Shown here piece by piece: positions 1 through 10,618 of a stretch of 64,000 nucleotides of DNA. The notes beneath the pieces are model-generated. The model was not told the DNA's origin. It ran no database searches and was given only the letters and a program-made list of their open reading frames with translations. Made by a program: the position numbers and the translations under genes. Source of the stretch: Elymus sibiricus (lineage: Eukaryota > Streptophyta > Magnoliopsida > Poales > Poaceae); NCBI GenBank assembly GCA_039707655.1, contig CM077667.1:64323628-64387627 (forward strand), read 5' to 3'. The number at the start of each line of letters is the position of its first letter. Position 1 is the first letter of the stretch.

Positions 1-600
1 TTCCAACCATCCCGGTTTAAGTTGGTTATCTGGAAGGCGCACTTCAATCTGCAATGATAAAGCAACGCAACAAGTATAGCCTCTGATTAGCAGAATGATT
101 AACATATGATGTTAAATAAGCAAGCAATAGTGTACAAATTTTTTTTGCCAGTACCAACCTTCATATCATGAAGGATCTTGGTGTCATCATCAATAGATCT
201 AACCAGACTTAATGAAGTCAGAAAACTTGTAATAGTTGGATTGTTTACGATAATTATACCCGTGCATGCAAAAAACACAGTCTTTTCTGCACAAGATGGT
301 GTTTCCAAATTCTCAATCATGAAGTACTAACAAATAGATACAGATAAATTTTCGCAAAGCTAGTGTTTATAATCACCATCAGCAAATGAAACAAGCGATA
401 CAACAGTGTCCGCTAAGTTCGAGGCGACTTGTTCACTGAGTTCGGTCCAGACACCTTGACCAGAATCACTTGAGCTGCCAAATTCCTCTTCGAAAGGATT
501 GTCCGGAAGCGAATTTCCTAGTTAGGGAAGCATCATCATGTTGAGATCATACAACAGAATTCTGATCGTAAGTTGCGGAAGAAGGGAATATGAGCTGACT
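1..600 (-). repeat. Duplicated first-domain module of the minus-strand pseudoprotease gene
   Basis: The sequence from 1 to about 590 is a close copy (about 90% or more by eye) of 2820-3400. It covers the end of intron 1, exon 2 (about 363-521), exon 3 (about 160-295) and the start of exon 4. The right junction is near 595: from 595 rightwards the sequence instead matches intron 6/exon 7 of the plus-strand paralogue (35195-35260). The module therefore joins in the middle of what should be exon 7. Its exon 2 acceptor is preserved. Confidence 0.7.
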
Positions 601-3524
601 AAAATTGAGAAGATTGGAGAAGGGAAATAAGCAGAATTTAGAACACTGAAAAGCAGTATGAAGGAAAGGAGTATATTTTCATATTCATATACTACACTGA
701 AGTACCTAGAATGAACTAATCGATTAGCATATCATATATGTTAGCATGATAATAGGTGCAGCCATAAAACTAAGTATGTACCCAGATTCTACAAATGATT
801 GTTGAAAATTAACATTGGCGGTGACTCTGGGGAGGAATTGCCTGATGATGTGATGATTGCGCACAATTTAACAATATCAAGGTGCTTTTCTCACCTTCTG
901 AATCAGGCTTACAAGGTCTGGGAAATATTTCAATTTTACTACCAGGTCCTTTCTTATCTGTATCCCTGCAGAATAATGCGACAACCTCATTGGAGTAATA
1001 GAGAAATCCACAAAAGTGAACATGAATGATATGTATGCATGGATACCAAACAATACAAACTTCAATGTTTAAAAGGGCCAAATCAGGAAAATTGTTGATT
1101 GGGGTCAGATTGCACTAAACAACAATACAATGGAGAAAAACCTAAAACCTAAATAGTTATTGTGTTTGATTACTGTATAGACGAAAATATTCATTAAATA
1201 TAAGTAGCCTAATATAGAGGAAAACTTTACCCATGCATGTTGTGGCGAGTGACGACAAAAAACAATAAAATGCAGATAATATTATACCAAACCTACCAGG
1301 GGACCTTCACTACCTTATCATTTAAACAAGTATTTAATAGCTTGAACATGGACACCAGAGTCCCAATTGAGTACAGGGCAACTGTGAGACAGCATGACAA
1401 GAGAGGTGGTATGGATTGTCAAGGTAACACTACAGTTTATCCAGCCCCAGATGTCACAAACAACTAATTTGTTATCAAGGGAGATGTTCTCAAATGCAAA
1501 TCACCTACCAGATGCAAGTATTACAAAAACATCAAAACAACGCATTTCAGAAACTCTTTGACATTCAGCATGAATGGTAGTACCACCAAACCTCGGCTAC
1601 TGATGAGCGGAATTATTCTTATGTTCTTAGTTCATTCATTTTGTATGCCTACTGATGAGTGGTCAGCTTCCTGGAAATTTCAGGTTGAATAATAAATTCG
1701 CAAGAAGCGGAACGGATGGCCTGTGGTCATCCAGGAAATGTTTCAGTTAGAGTAGTCGTTTGCCGTTAACCAGAATAGAATGTGCTCAGTCAAGTTTATT
1801 TGCAAATGAGTCCATGTGTTAAGTGCGTGGCACTAATTTCTCTGCTAAATAGTTCTCATTCGCTCGGTATTACTATTACCATAATTGAGCATGTTAGACT
1901 CCTCACTACATACCAAGTTGTGATTATCCTTTAACTGTTCTTAGCCTTGTACAACGCATGCAGTAATTTAAACAATGTGATTTCATTTTCTATTTAAAAT
2001 GCCTGCACATTCGTTTAGAATGCATGAATTGTTAACACAATGTTTCGTCAACAAATTTTCCAACAACGCGAGAGATTTATATAATGTGTGTTGTTAGCTG
2101 CAGTATGATGTCATAAGAAGCCACTATTGTATTAAGTGCACTCTTGATTAAGCTTTCCACCATTATTTATTTTCCTAAGCATGTGTGACCCATGTGCACA
2201 AAAACTAATAAGTGAGTATGGAGGACAAGAGTAGAAAAGCAATCAGAGTGAGTATGGAGTACATACATCCACTGAATTGATTTCCTGAACTGCGACAGGA
2301 GTTCAAGAATTTTAATCCTTGGTAGGAATGGAGTCTCTTTCTCAGCATAAAAGTTCATCCCAATGAAGTCCCCATTAAAATCAACAAGGGGCCCTCCAAC
2401 TCCAGTCTAGGAAAAGAATAAAATGACAGTGAGCCAAGCACAAAGATTTAGCGGTGCTGAACAAAGTTTGTATAATTGAAAAAGGAGTATTTTTGCCCCC
2501 ACCAACCCAATAAAAAGTCCAGTGCATATCATGAGATAGTTATTTATTTATTTTCGCTATGTATAGAAAGTGAGAAATTAACACCGCACCATAGTAATTT
2601 CACATGTCGAGATGGCAAGCTCCTCCCGGTAAGCTCCTTTTGGATTGTCAGTCAACATCCCAACTGTGGCCATTAATTTTCCTGAGTTGAAGCAACGCCC
2701 TACGGCAACTACTTTACTGTGAGACTCAAATTGGTGCTGATGATCTAGACACGCTACTTGAAGAGAATGGCAGCGAAAGATGTTGATAACTGCGACATTG
2801 TGTTCCAAATCATAGAATTCCAACCATCCCAGTTCAAGTTTGTTATCCGGAAGGCGCACTTCAATCTGAATCAGTAAAGCAAGGCAACAAGTATATACCC
2901 TGGTTAGCAGAATGATTAACATGATATTAAATAAGCAAGCAATAGTGTACCAAAAATAAAAGTTGGCAGCTGTACCAACCGGCATATCGTAAAGGACCTT
3001 GGTGTCGTCATCAATAGATCTAACCAAACTTAATGAAGTCAGAAAACTTGTAAAAGTAGGGTTGTTCACGATAATTATGCCCGTGCATGCAAAAAACACC
3101 GTCTTTTCTGCACAAGATGGTGTTTCCAAATTCTCAATCATGAAGTACCACCAACAAATAAATACAGATAAAATTCTGCAAAGCTAGTGTTTATAATCAC
3201 CATCAGCAAATGAAGCAAGCGATACAACAGTGGCCGCTAAGTTTGAGGCGACTTCTTTACTGAGTTCAGTCCAGACACCCTGACCAGAATCACTTGAGCT
3301 GCCAAATTCCTCTTCAAAAGGATTGTCCGGAAGCGAATTTCCTAGTTAGGTTAGGGAAGCATCGTCATGTTCATATGATACAACACAATTCTGACCGTAA
3401 GTTGCAGAAGAAGGAACAAGCAGCAGCAAGACTGAAACCAGACTACCAGTGGCTCACCTCGCCAAGCTGTCCAAAGTTTTTGTTTCTTGGTCTGGCTTCT
3501 CGTGCAAACGCCTTCTCGCTTCAT
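1..3524 (-). CDS. Pseudoprotease (PA-clan, Deg/trypsin-like) gene, minus-strand copy, partial at left edge
   Basis: Homologous exon by exon to the complete gene at 32988-37474. Coding exons by reading frame and GT/AG sites: 3524-3458, 3341-3201, 3107-2980, 2865-2590, 2406-2267 and 965-895. After these, instead of the expected second domain, a second near-identical copy of exons 2-4 follows (about 521-363, 295-160 and from about 52 to the edge). The start is the ATG of MKREGVCTRSQTKKQK, just after an acceptor AG, so there is a 5'-UTR intron as in the paralogue. The N-terminus is basic and NLS-like. Where a Deg protease has TAAH, D-AV and GNSGGP, this protein has TSLSLV, HNVAVI and GVGGPLVD, so all three catalytic residues are missing. 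It is therefore probably a binding or scaffold protein, not a peptidase (inference). All exons seen are open, but the gene is cut by the window edge, so intactness is unknown. Confidence 0.7.
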
Positions 3525-4070
3525 ATTTCCAGCCTGGAGTAGTGGAAATAACACATCAAGAAAGAGAATCGCCATTTTTTAGGATGGAAGCCGAGCTTTA
3601 TGGCACCAAAGGGGAGGCGGTTCAGCTAATCGCTGGATAAAGGAAGCTCATACCGCAAAATCAAATGCCGCGGAGATCGCAGCCGGGTGGAGACAGCGGG
3701 GAGGAACGGCGATGGCGGTGGCAGTGGCGGCGCGCGTGGGGGTGGGGAGTGGAGGATCAGCCCTAGGGCACGCGGCGGTTGGTCGATCGGGTCGGGAGAA
3801 GGGTAGGAAAAGATGGGGAACGGGACGGTTTGGAGACGACTCAGTTTTCACCGTGGAGGGGCAGAGCGAATTGCCTTTGTTTGTTTGTTTGTTTTCTTTA
3901 TTTACGAGATACAAGATTTACAATTTTTTTTACGCTATGATTTGTGACGACGGTCAGCAAAAAAAAAAAACTTTCTTCTCTTTCCTTTTGTTTTGAATCA
4001 CAATACATATCTCCAATAGTGACAAAAAAAAACAGTGACCCTTAAATTGTGAACCAACATGTAGTTTGAT
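3525..4070 (-). promoter_or_regulatory. 5' UTR, 5'-UTR intron and upstream region of the minus-strand pseudoprotease gene
   Basis: Reverse-complement 3640-3850 aligns with the GC-rich leader at 32545-32770 of the paralogue at roughly 80%. This includes the donor in ATTTTGCG|GTATGAG and the acceptor just before 3533. Homology fades beyond about 3850, so transcription probably starts near there. Further out lie short T and A tracts (3880-4030) and no clear TATA box. Confidence 0.5.
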
Positions 4071-4076
4071 GGTTAA

Positions 4077-4400
4077 GGGTGTGTTTGATTGCAAGGGTGG
4101 CGAGGAATGAGTTGGTCGTTAAAAAAAATAGACATGTTTGGTTATAAAGCACTCGAATGGTTTCACTCAAAAAATAAATAGAATATTATCTGAAGATGTT
4201 GAACTATTCCACTACAAGAAATCGGTCCAATCATATGACCACCCATTGCATGCATGATTATATGAGCATGACTGATGGTCCCATCCCAAATAATTAGTTC
4301 ATCTCTTATATACAACCATACACATGAATTGAATGGTTCCATCCCAAAAAAACTGGGCGGTCCAAACCCATTCACATGACACCTTCAACCAAACGCATCC
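4077..4400. mobile_element. Tourist-like (PIF/Harbinger) MITE
   Basis: Imperfect terminal inverted repeats: GGGTGTGTTTGATTGCAAGG at the left, and GGATGCGTTTGGTTGAAGG when the right end is read on the minus strand. TAA flanks both sides (4074-4076 and 4401-4403), the usual Harbinger target duplication. It is 324 bp, AT-rich and has no ORF of note. Confidence 0.6.
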
Positions 4401-4403
4401 TAA

Positions 4404-4799
4404 GAGGACAGTGGTATTCCTTGTCTTTTTCTTTTTGAGGGGAGTGCTATTCCTTGTCTAGTTCAAGTCCAACACTGGTGCTCGCATTTTTTTGGATTTA
4501 TTCCAAATCTTCTAGCGATGAAGTGCTCGTAAGGGTAGGGTGTGTGTGCGTGTGTTCACAATCAAATCGGACGACATATCCATGCACTGTGCTCATAAGA
4601 TGATTGTATGCTTGTGTATGGAGCGACTTCGATTGCACTGTACTAAAAAAAACACTGGCCCTTAAATCGGACGACATATCCGTCCACGGACCGGTGATAC
4701 TAGTACGCGTGTATTGATGCAAGAGTCGGGCATTCAACCGTGTCCGCATACATTTCAAACTAAGTTGAATAAATTGAACACATTTTATCAAACACGACA
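4404..4799. other. Intergenic stretch, nothing recognised
   Basis: AT-rich sequence between the MITE and the LINE. A short phrase (cggacgacatatcc) occurs twice, near 4571 and 4668. Open frames here lack codon bias or known motifs. Confidence 0.4.
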
Positions 4800-4817
4800 A
4801 ATTTTAACATATTTCAT
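4800..4817. repeat. Target site duplication of the LINE, left copy
   Basis: The 18 bp aattttaacatatttcat is repeated exactly at 8573-8590 and brackets the LINE. Confidence 0.9.
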
Positions 4818-7800
4818 TTTTTTTGAGAAACAAGAGTTACAAACTCAAGTGGTCCGGCAGTATTCAGACTGCATCAACACTCTAAGTCTATCTGGAACGC
4901 CTGCGCTGAACCGGAATTCACCCTTCCGCCTAGCCTCGATCGCTAGCTCATGAGCCAGTTCATTGCTCTTCCTTCCGGCAAAAACCACTTTGTGCGAGGC
5001 AAAACCAGCCAGCAGCTTTTTTATGTCCTGAATCGCAGCATAGCAAGGGGCAAGACATGTCTTCTCTTCGTTTAGGTATTCGACAACTGTTTTGCAATCC
5101 AGTTCCATCTCAACCGGTCCATCGTATTCAATAATGGCCAACGACTGCAAGCCCACCAAAGCCGCCTTCGCCTCCGCTTCCTCCACACTCCCCGAGACAG
5201 TCAGCCGAGAGCCCATCGAGAGGAGGACATGGCCTCGATGGTCTCTGGCGGCAGCACCCATCCAACCGAGACCACTGTCCAAAAGAAAGCCAGTATCCGA
5301 ATTGATTTTAACTGTCCCGGGTGTCGGAGCTCGCCACTGCAGGCATAGAGGTTCAGGAGCGTCTTGAACTGAATATACTGACGAGGTGTGCTCCTTTCCT
5401 TTCTCTGAGAGACCTTCAAGCTCAGACTTCCTCAAGTCATCCTCGTACTGGATTAGGAAATTAACAGACTGGCGAATCCCCTCCCTACCTTTTCCATGTA
5501 CACAATCATCACGCAAGTGCCAGCATCTCCAGAATAGAAGGAGGATCTTTGCCTGCATTTCCCCAGAGCAGGTTCCAAGCAGGTGTTGCAGCCAATCCGT
5601 ACCAGTATATCTGAAGGCGGTCTCCGGGGGCAGAGCCCAGAATTTTCTCACTTCATATCTCAGGGCCCTACTCTTGGTACACTCAACAACTGCATGAAAT
5701 TCATTTTCCACTCCATTACCGCATATGTTACATGTTGAGTCAATCTCTAGTGTACGTCTGAACTTATTCAGTTTGGTAGCTAGTGTGCAGGTTGCAATCC
5801 TCCATCCAATTTTTTTTTATTTTTGGAGGGGCCCTAGCCTTCCAGACGAGGTCCCAAATATTCCGATCGATTGCCTCGCTCGTAGAGGTACACGCATTCT
5901 GATTTACTTGCCCCTGGCTAACATAAGCAAGCTTGTAGGCACTTCTCACCGAAAATATTCCATTCTTTTCAGGGTGCCATGCAATGCAGTCCTCTGTTTC
6001 TGATGTAGGAATAGTGATCTTGCAGATTTCCTTTGCATCAAAGTCATGGAATATTTGATTTATGAGGTCCACGTTCCATTCCCTCCTATCGGGGAGGATA
6101 GGCTGATTTACCCATCGGAGACGTGATCGTCTTTTAAATGTAGCTGACTTCAGTCCCTCCTTGCGAGGGATCCATTGATCTCTCTGAATTTGTATCTTTG
6201 TGCCATCCCCCACCCTCCAGATAATTCCTTTTTTCAGTAGTCCAAGTCCCGCCTCAATGCCTCTCCATACCGGGGATGCGTTTGACGAGAACACCGTGTC
6301 CAACAGGTTTTCGTGTGGGTAATATTTAGATTTTAGCACTCGCGCGCACAAGCTGTCAGGTTTTTGGATGAGTCTCCAACTCTGTTTAGCTAGAAGCGCA
6401 AGATTGAATAAATGCATATCTCTGAAACCGATGCCTCCCGCACGCTTGGGGCGAATCATGTGTTCCCAAGACATCCAGTGCACCTTCCGCTGCCCAGGCT
6501 CGTCACCCCACCAGAAGTCTCAGATCAGCTTTTCATATTTGTCACAGAAGCCTTTTGACAGTAGAAAAACACCCATAGTGAAGCATGGCAGTGCCTGGAC
6601 TACCGACTTGACATGAACTTCCTTAGCAGCATAAGCCATAAATTTCTCCGACCAGTCATTGCATCTTTTCCGGAACCTGTCCATGATCGGCTGAAAGTTC
6701 TCATCCTTCATTCTTCCTTCTGGTGTTGGTAATCCCAAATATTTGCTCTCAAATGCTGATGACATGACTCCTAGGGTGTCTTTTATGCCATCTCTAATAT
6801 CCTCCGGGCACTTGTCACTAAACAAAAGTGAACATTTTCCCTCACTCAACAACTGCCCTGTACACCTCTGAAATGTGGTTAGAACCCTCTTAATTGTTCT
6901 CGCTTCTTCCACTGTTGCTTTGAAGAAGATCAAACTATCATCCGCGAACAAGAGATTAGAGATGCATGGGCTATTTCTGGCGACTTTAATGGCCGTCAGG
7001 TTTCCGGCCTCAATCTCTCGTTTCATGAGTGTTACAAAGGCCATCAGCTACAAAAAGAAAGAGGTACGGGCTAAGCGGATCACCTTGCTGTAAACCTCTC
7101 GACGGGATAAATGGTTCCAATAATTCCCCATTACATCTGACCGAGTATCTGACCGATCTGACACAGTGCATAACCCAGGAAGTCCATTTCTGATCAAACC
7201 CAGTTTTAAGCAGGACACCCTCTAAAAAGTTCCGGTCCACTCTATCATATGCCTTCGCCAAATCAAGTTTATATGCACAGTGGGTGTTGGAACTATTGTT
7301 GTTGTGTTGAATCTTATGAAAACACTCGAAATCAATGGTCGCATTGTCCGTGATCAAGCGTTCCGGGATGAACGCACTCTGCGTCTCCGAAATGATATCA
7401 TCCAGGAAAGGGCGGAGCCGGTTGACGAGGCACTTGGAGATCACTTTATATATGACGTTACACAAGCTAATTGGACGATAATCCTTCAAGGACTAGGGAT
7501 CCTTTCCTTTCGGGATGAGGACTATAGCTGAGTCATTGATCCCTTCCGGCAAGATTCCCTTCTCAAAAAATTCCAACACTCCCTTCACGACATCATCTCT
7601 CAACACTTCCCAGTTCCGCTGATAAAAACGAGCGGGGAATCCATCTGGCCCCGGTGCTTTGAGCGGACCTATTTGGAAGAGCAGATCACTTATTTCCTCC
7701 ATTGTGAAGGTCTTTGTTAATTTTCTGTTTATGTCAACAGCGATTCTCTTCTCAACAAGGTCCAGTAACTCCTGGGGCACCACCTCTCTCTCCTTGTCAT

Positions 7801-8572
7801 AAAGTTTTTGAAAAAACTCCCTTGTCATTTCTTTTATCTCCTGCCTACCTTCTTTCCAGACCCCACTGCTGTCCTTAAGCCTTGTGATCTCATTTTTCTT
7901 TTTTCTCCAAGTTGCTCTTCTCTGGAACCACTTTGTATTTCGATCACCTTCTCGTAGATATGTTGCTCTAGACCTCTGTCTCCACATGAGCTCCTCTCTC
8001 AGCAGTACCTCATCGAGTTCCTTTGTACATTTCTCAATTTCGCTTTCACATGCCCGCGAGTACGGGGAGCTCCAGAGAACACTAAGTTTCCTTCGGAGCT
8101 CTACGGTTTTCTTTAGAACTGAGCCAAAATCTCTGTCAGACCACGATTTTAGAACATTTTGCATATGGGTGATCTTTGTACAGACTCCCTGTAAGTTTTC
8201 CACCGAGCCCAGGTCCTTCCACCCATCCGTGATGGTTTCCTGCAGAGATGAAACTCGTTCCCACATTTTCTCATATCTAAATGGTCTTGCCGTTTGTTTC
8301 TGCCTCTGTCCCATCTCCCCCACAGGTCTCCATTCCTTCCGTCCGCCCAGCCGCAAAAGGATTGGAAGATGGTCTGATCTGGAGCTGCAAATATGTTCAA
8401 CAGAGGCATTTCTGAATTTTTCAGTCTACTCCGGCGAGGCAACCCCCCTATCTAGTCTGGCCCTCACGTTTTTCCTGCCTGCCTGCTTATTGTTGTATGT
8501 CCATATGGGCCCCTTGTAGCCAAGATCAAAGAGGTTACAGTCCAAGAGTGCACTCCTGAAGTTTTCATCTAT
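4818..8572 (-). mobile_element. 5'-truncated L1-type LINE (non-LTR retrotransposon)
   Basis: A 3.75-kb insertion bounded by an exact 18-bp target duplication. On the minus strand it runs from inside the endonuclease domain, through reverse transcriptase, to an RNase H-like domain. It ends in a short poly(A), seen as the T-run at 4818-4825 on the plus strand. The truncated 5' end and long TSD are the signature of target-primed reverse transcription. Confidence 0.93.
4845..8570 (-). pseudogene. LINE ORF2 pseudogene (endonuclease C-terminus, reverse transcriptase, RNase H)
   Basis: Order on the minus strand: an endonuclease tail with the SDHLP motif (about 8400-8350); an RT N-terminal region with GPDGFPARFYQ near 7640; the RT core DYRPISLCNVIYK (7490), AYKLDLAKAYDRV, and GLQQGDPLSPYLF near 7080; FADDSLIFF near 6945 (catalytic Asp pair); the thumb/zf-RVT region GGIGFRDMHLFN near 6430; then an RVT_3-type RNase H (INSDTGF..., near 5270). 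It is disrupted by in-frame stops near 8430, 7490 and 6518, and by frameshifts near 7040 and 5740. It cannot make a working protein. Belongs to the plant L1 clade with an added RNase H. Confidence 0.92.
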
Positions 8573-8590
8573 AATTTTAACATATTTCAT
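8573..8590. repeat. Target site duplication of the LINE, right copy
   Basis: Exact match to 4800-4817. Confidence 0.9.
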
Positions 8591-8689
8591 CTATAATTTA
8601 CATAAACAAATGTTATTTCGACCATTTAACTAAAAACTAAAGAAAACTATAAGGCTACACGTGACCACCGTGGCCGGCCGCACTGGCGT

Positions 8690-9562
8690 TGTCGTCTACG
8701 TCATTGTCGTCCTTCTAGCGGTGGAAGGGTGCAGGGCTGCGACAGCCTTTGCCCTCCCACCGCCTGACACTCGCGGATGAGTCGTTTCCCTTCCTCCTGC
8801 ACCGAGCGAAGGGCCGCCGTGGCCAATGCCGACCCAGGCCTCTGCGCCCTAGCGGCGGCATTGTCTCTGCTGGCATTGGTGGAGGTGTCGCTTAGCGACC
8901 ATTCCTTGCCAATCTTGGCGAAATCCCTGTGAAGACGGCGGCGCCGCTGTGTGGCCGTCTCTGTGGTGGCGACGGACTGGTTGGGAGCCTAGACTACTGC
9001 AGGTCGGGGTCGCCGTGGACCTAGCCCGACGCCTCTCATTCGACTTGGCGAACGCGGAGTGGCGTGCCGTGTTGAGCTGCTCCTGCCGTGTCACCTGACT
9101 CACCCCCTGTCCTCTGCGGACACGATGGACCGCAACAAAGAGGAGTCACCACCACCATGGTAGTGGAGGATGCGCCCGTGGGTGGCAGCTCCTCCTTGAT
9201 GACATGGCTGCGTGTTGCGGCGCGGCGGCGACGATGGCTCCTGCTTGACCCAACAGAAAGGTGATGTCGGCTCCTGCTTCACGCGGCGGAGAGGCGATGC
9301 CGACTTCTGATTGACGCGGTAGTGCGGCGAGCAGTGCGGCTCCTCCTTGACGGCATGCGGCGGCAAGGGTAGCACCATACCATGTTCCCGGAGCGATCGC
9401 TCTGTTAGCAACCCGATCTGATAGACTAACTCCTCGTCCATCACCGTGGCCTACAAGAGGATGTGTGGCTGCTGATGGCGCGACTGCTACGACGACGGCA
9501 CCTCGTCCTCGTCGTTGGAGGAGGAGATGATGATCTCCTCCTTGCCAGAGTAGTCGACGGCC
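8690..9562 (-). pseudogene. Decayed hypothetical gene with KxEPxSP repeats
   Basis: Reads from MAVDYSGKEEIIISSS at 9562. There are in-frame stops near 9487 and 9450, then an open stretch (9444-9100) with repeated units of the type V-K-Q-E-P-S-SP-P-R. Further frames downstream are broken. I recognise the look of a low-complexity Triticeae repeat-associated protein but no named domain. GC content is high compared with the flanking LINE. Upstream (9563-9750) lie a GC-rich leader and ctatatattcc near 9727 on the minus strand, a possible relic TATA box. Probably a TE-associated or dead gene. Confidence 0.4.
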
Positions 9563-10049
9563 ATGGATCCCAATGACCCCGCAAAACGATGGTGGTGGCA
9601 CCAAGATCCGGAGCCGCCGCCGCATGCCACCATGGAGAATCACGACTTGGGCATATGTGGAGAGGATGAGCAGTTCAGATAAGAGTCTGAGCGCGAAGGT
9701 GTGGCTGTGGACGTCACCGGAGCATGGAATATATAGGTGCAGCCAGGCCAGGCGAACAGACGATCATCCTATTTCAATGCAGTGCAACGACCAAAGTTCG
9801 TTTCTCGGGACAGCACTTCCGCATTGAAGCAATGACACCTGTCTAGTCGTGTCGGTCATTGTCGCGCTCTCGTCCGGTCACATCGCGCGACATCAATGCC
9901 ATCCGTTGCAGCTTTGGGCTGACATGAATGCAACACGCAAAGCGAGACATACGTTGGAGAGAAACGAGGGGGCGTTTTGGATGGGTCTGAGGTCTCATAC
10001 GCGTGCGTGGCAGCGGTCCGGACACCCACATAGAGGCGGGTCTACCTCT
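9563..10049. other. Upstream flank of the decayed gene, up to the CACTA insertion
   Basis: Mixed-composition sequence with several weak ORFs on both strands and no recognised protein. It stops at the CACTA target site GAG (10050-10052). Confidence 0.35.
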
Positions 10050-10052
10050 GAG
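10050..10052. repeat. CACTA target site duplication GAG, left copy
   Basis: GAG directly precedes CACTAGTG and recurs at 29582-29584 directly after CTAGTG. CACTA elements make 3-bp duplications. Confidence 0.85.
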
Positions 10053-10270
10053 CACTAGTGGAAAACAGGACAACAGTCCCGGTTCCAGAGGGCCTTTAGT
10101 CCCGGTTCTACAACCGGGACAACATGATCGGGACTAATGCCGATCACCTTTAGTCCCGGTTTGCTTACGAACCGGGACCAAAGGGGTTCCACGTGGTCGC
10201 TGCGGGGCGCCCAGGCAGGAGGACCTTTAGTCCCGGTTGGTAACACCAACCGGGACCAAAAGGCGGCCAC
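10053..10270. repeat. CACTA left terminal and subterminal repeats
   Basis: Terminal CACTAGTGGAAAACAGG, then six or more direct and inverted copies of a TAGTCCCGGTT core (10076-10260), several arranged as short palindromes. Subterminal arrays of this kind are the binding sites of the CACTA Tnp proteins (known for En/Spm). Confidence 0.85.
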
Positions 10271-10618
10271 GCGTCAGCAGCTCGCAGGCGCTGGGGTTTT
10301 TTTTTTTTTTTTGGAAAGGGGGGGGGGGCGTTTAGGGGTTTTAGAGGGTTAATTTAGGGGTTTCATATTGTGTTAGCTAGCTAATAGAGAGAAGTGACCT
10401 CTCTTTCTCCGTGCTTGGTCGACGCTAGCTACTATACATATAGAGAGAACTCGATGCTAGCTAGTAAGCAAATGAAGGAAACCATTAATTACACAAGATC
10501 GTCATGAACATATATAGAGAGAAGTGACATCTCTTTCTCCGTGCTTGGTCGAACAACAAGTTTTCGTATATCTATCCGACGCTACTACATATGTACAATA
10601 TAACATCTCTTACAATCC
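10271..10618. other. CACTA spacer downstream of the Ulp1-domain gene
   Basis: Contains a T16 tract followed by a G-rich run (10297-10330). It also has a near-duplicate phrase (agaagtgacatctctttctccgtgcttggtcga) at about 10390 and 10519. Probably the 3' UTR of the minus-strand gene. Confidence 0.4.

Noticed and set aside
7884..8519. 211-aa plus-strand ORF
   Set aside because: Antisense shadow of the LINE reverse transcriptase.
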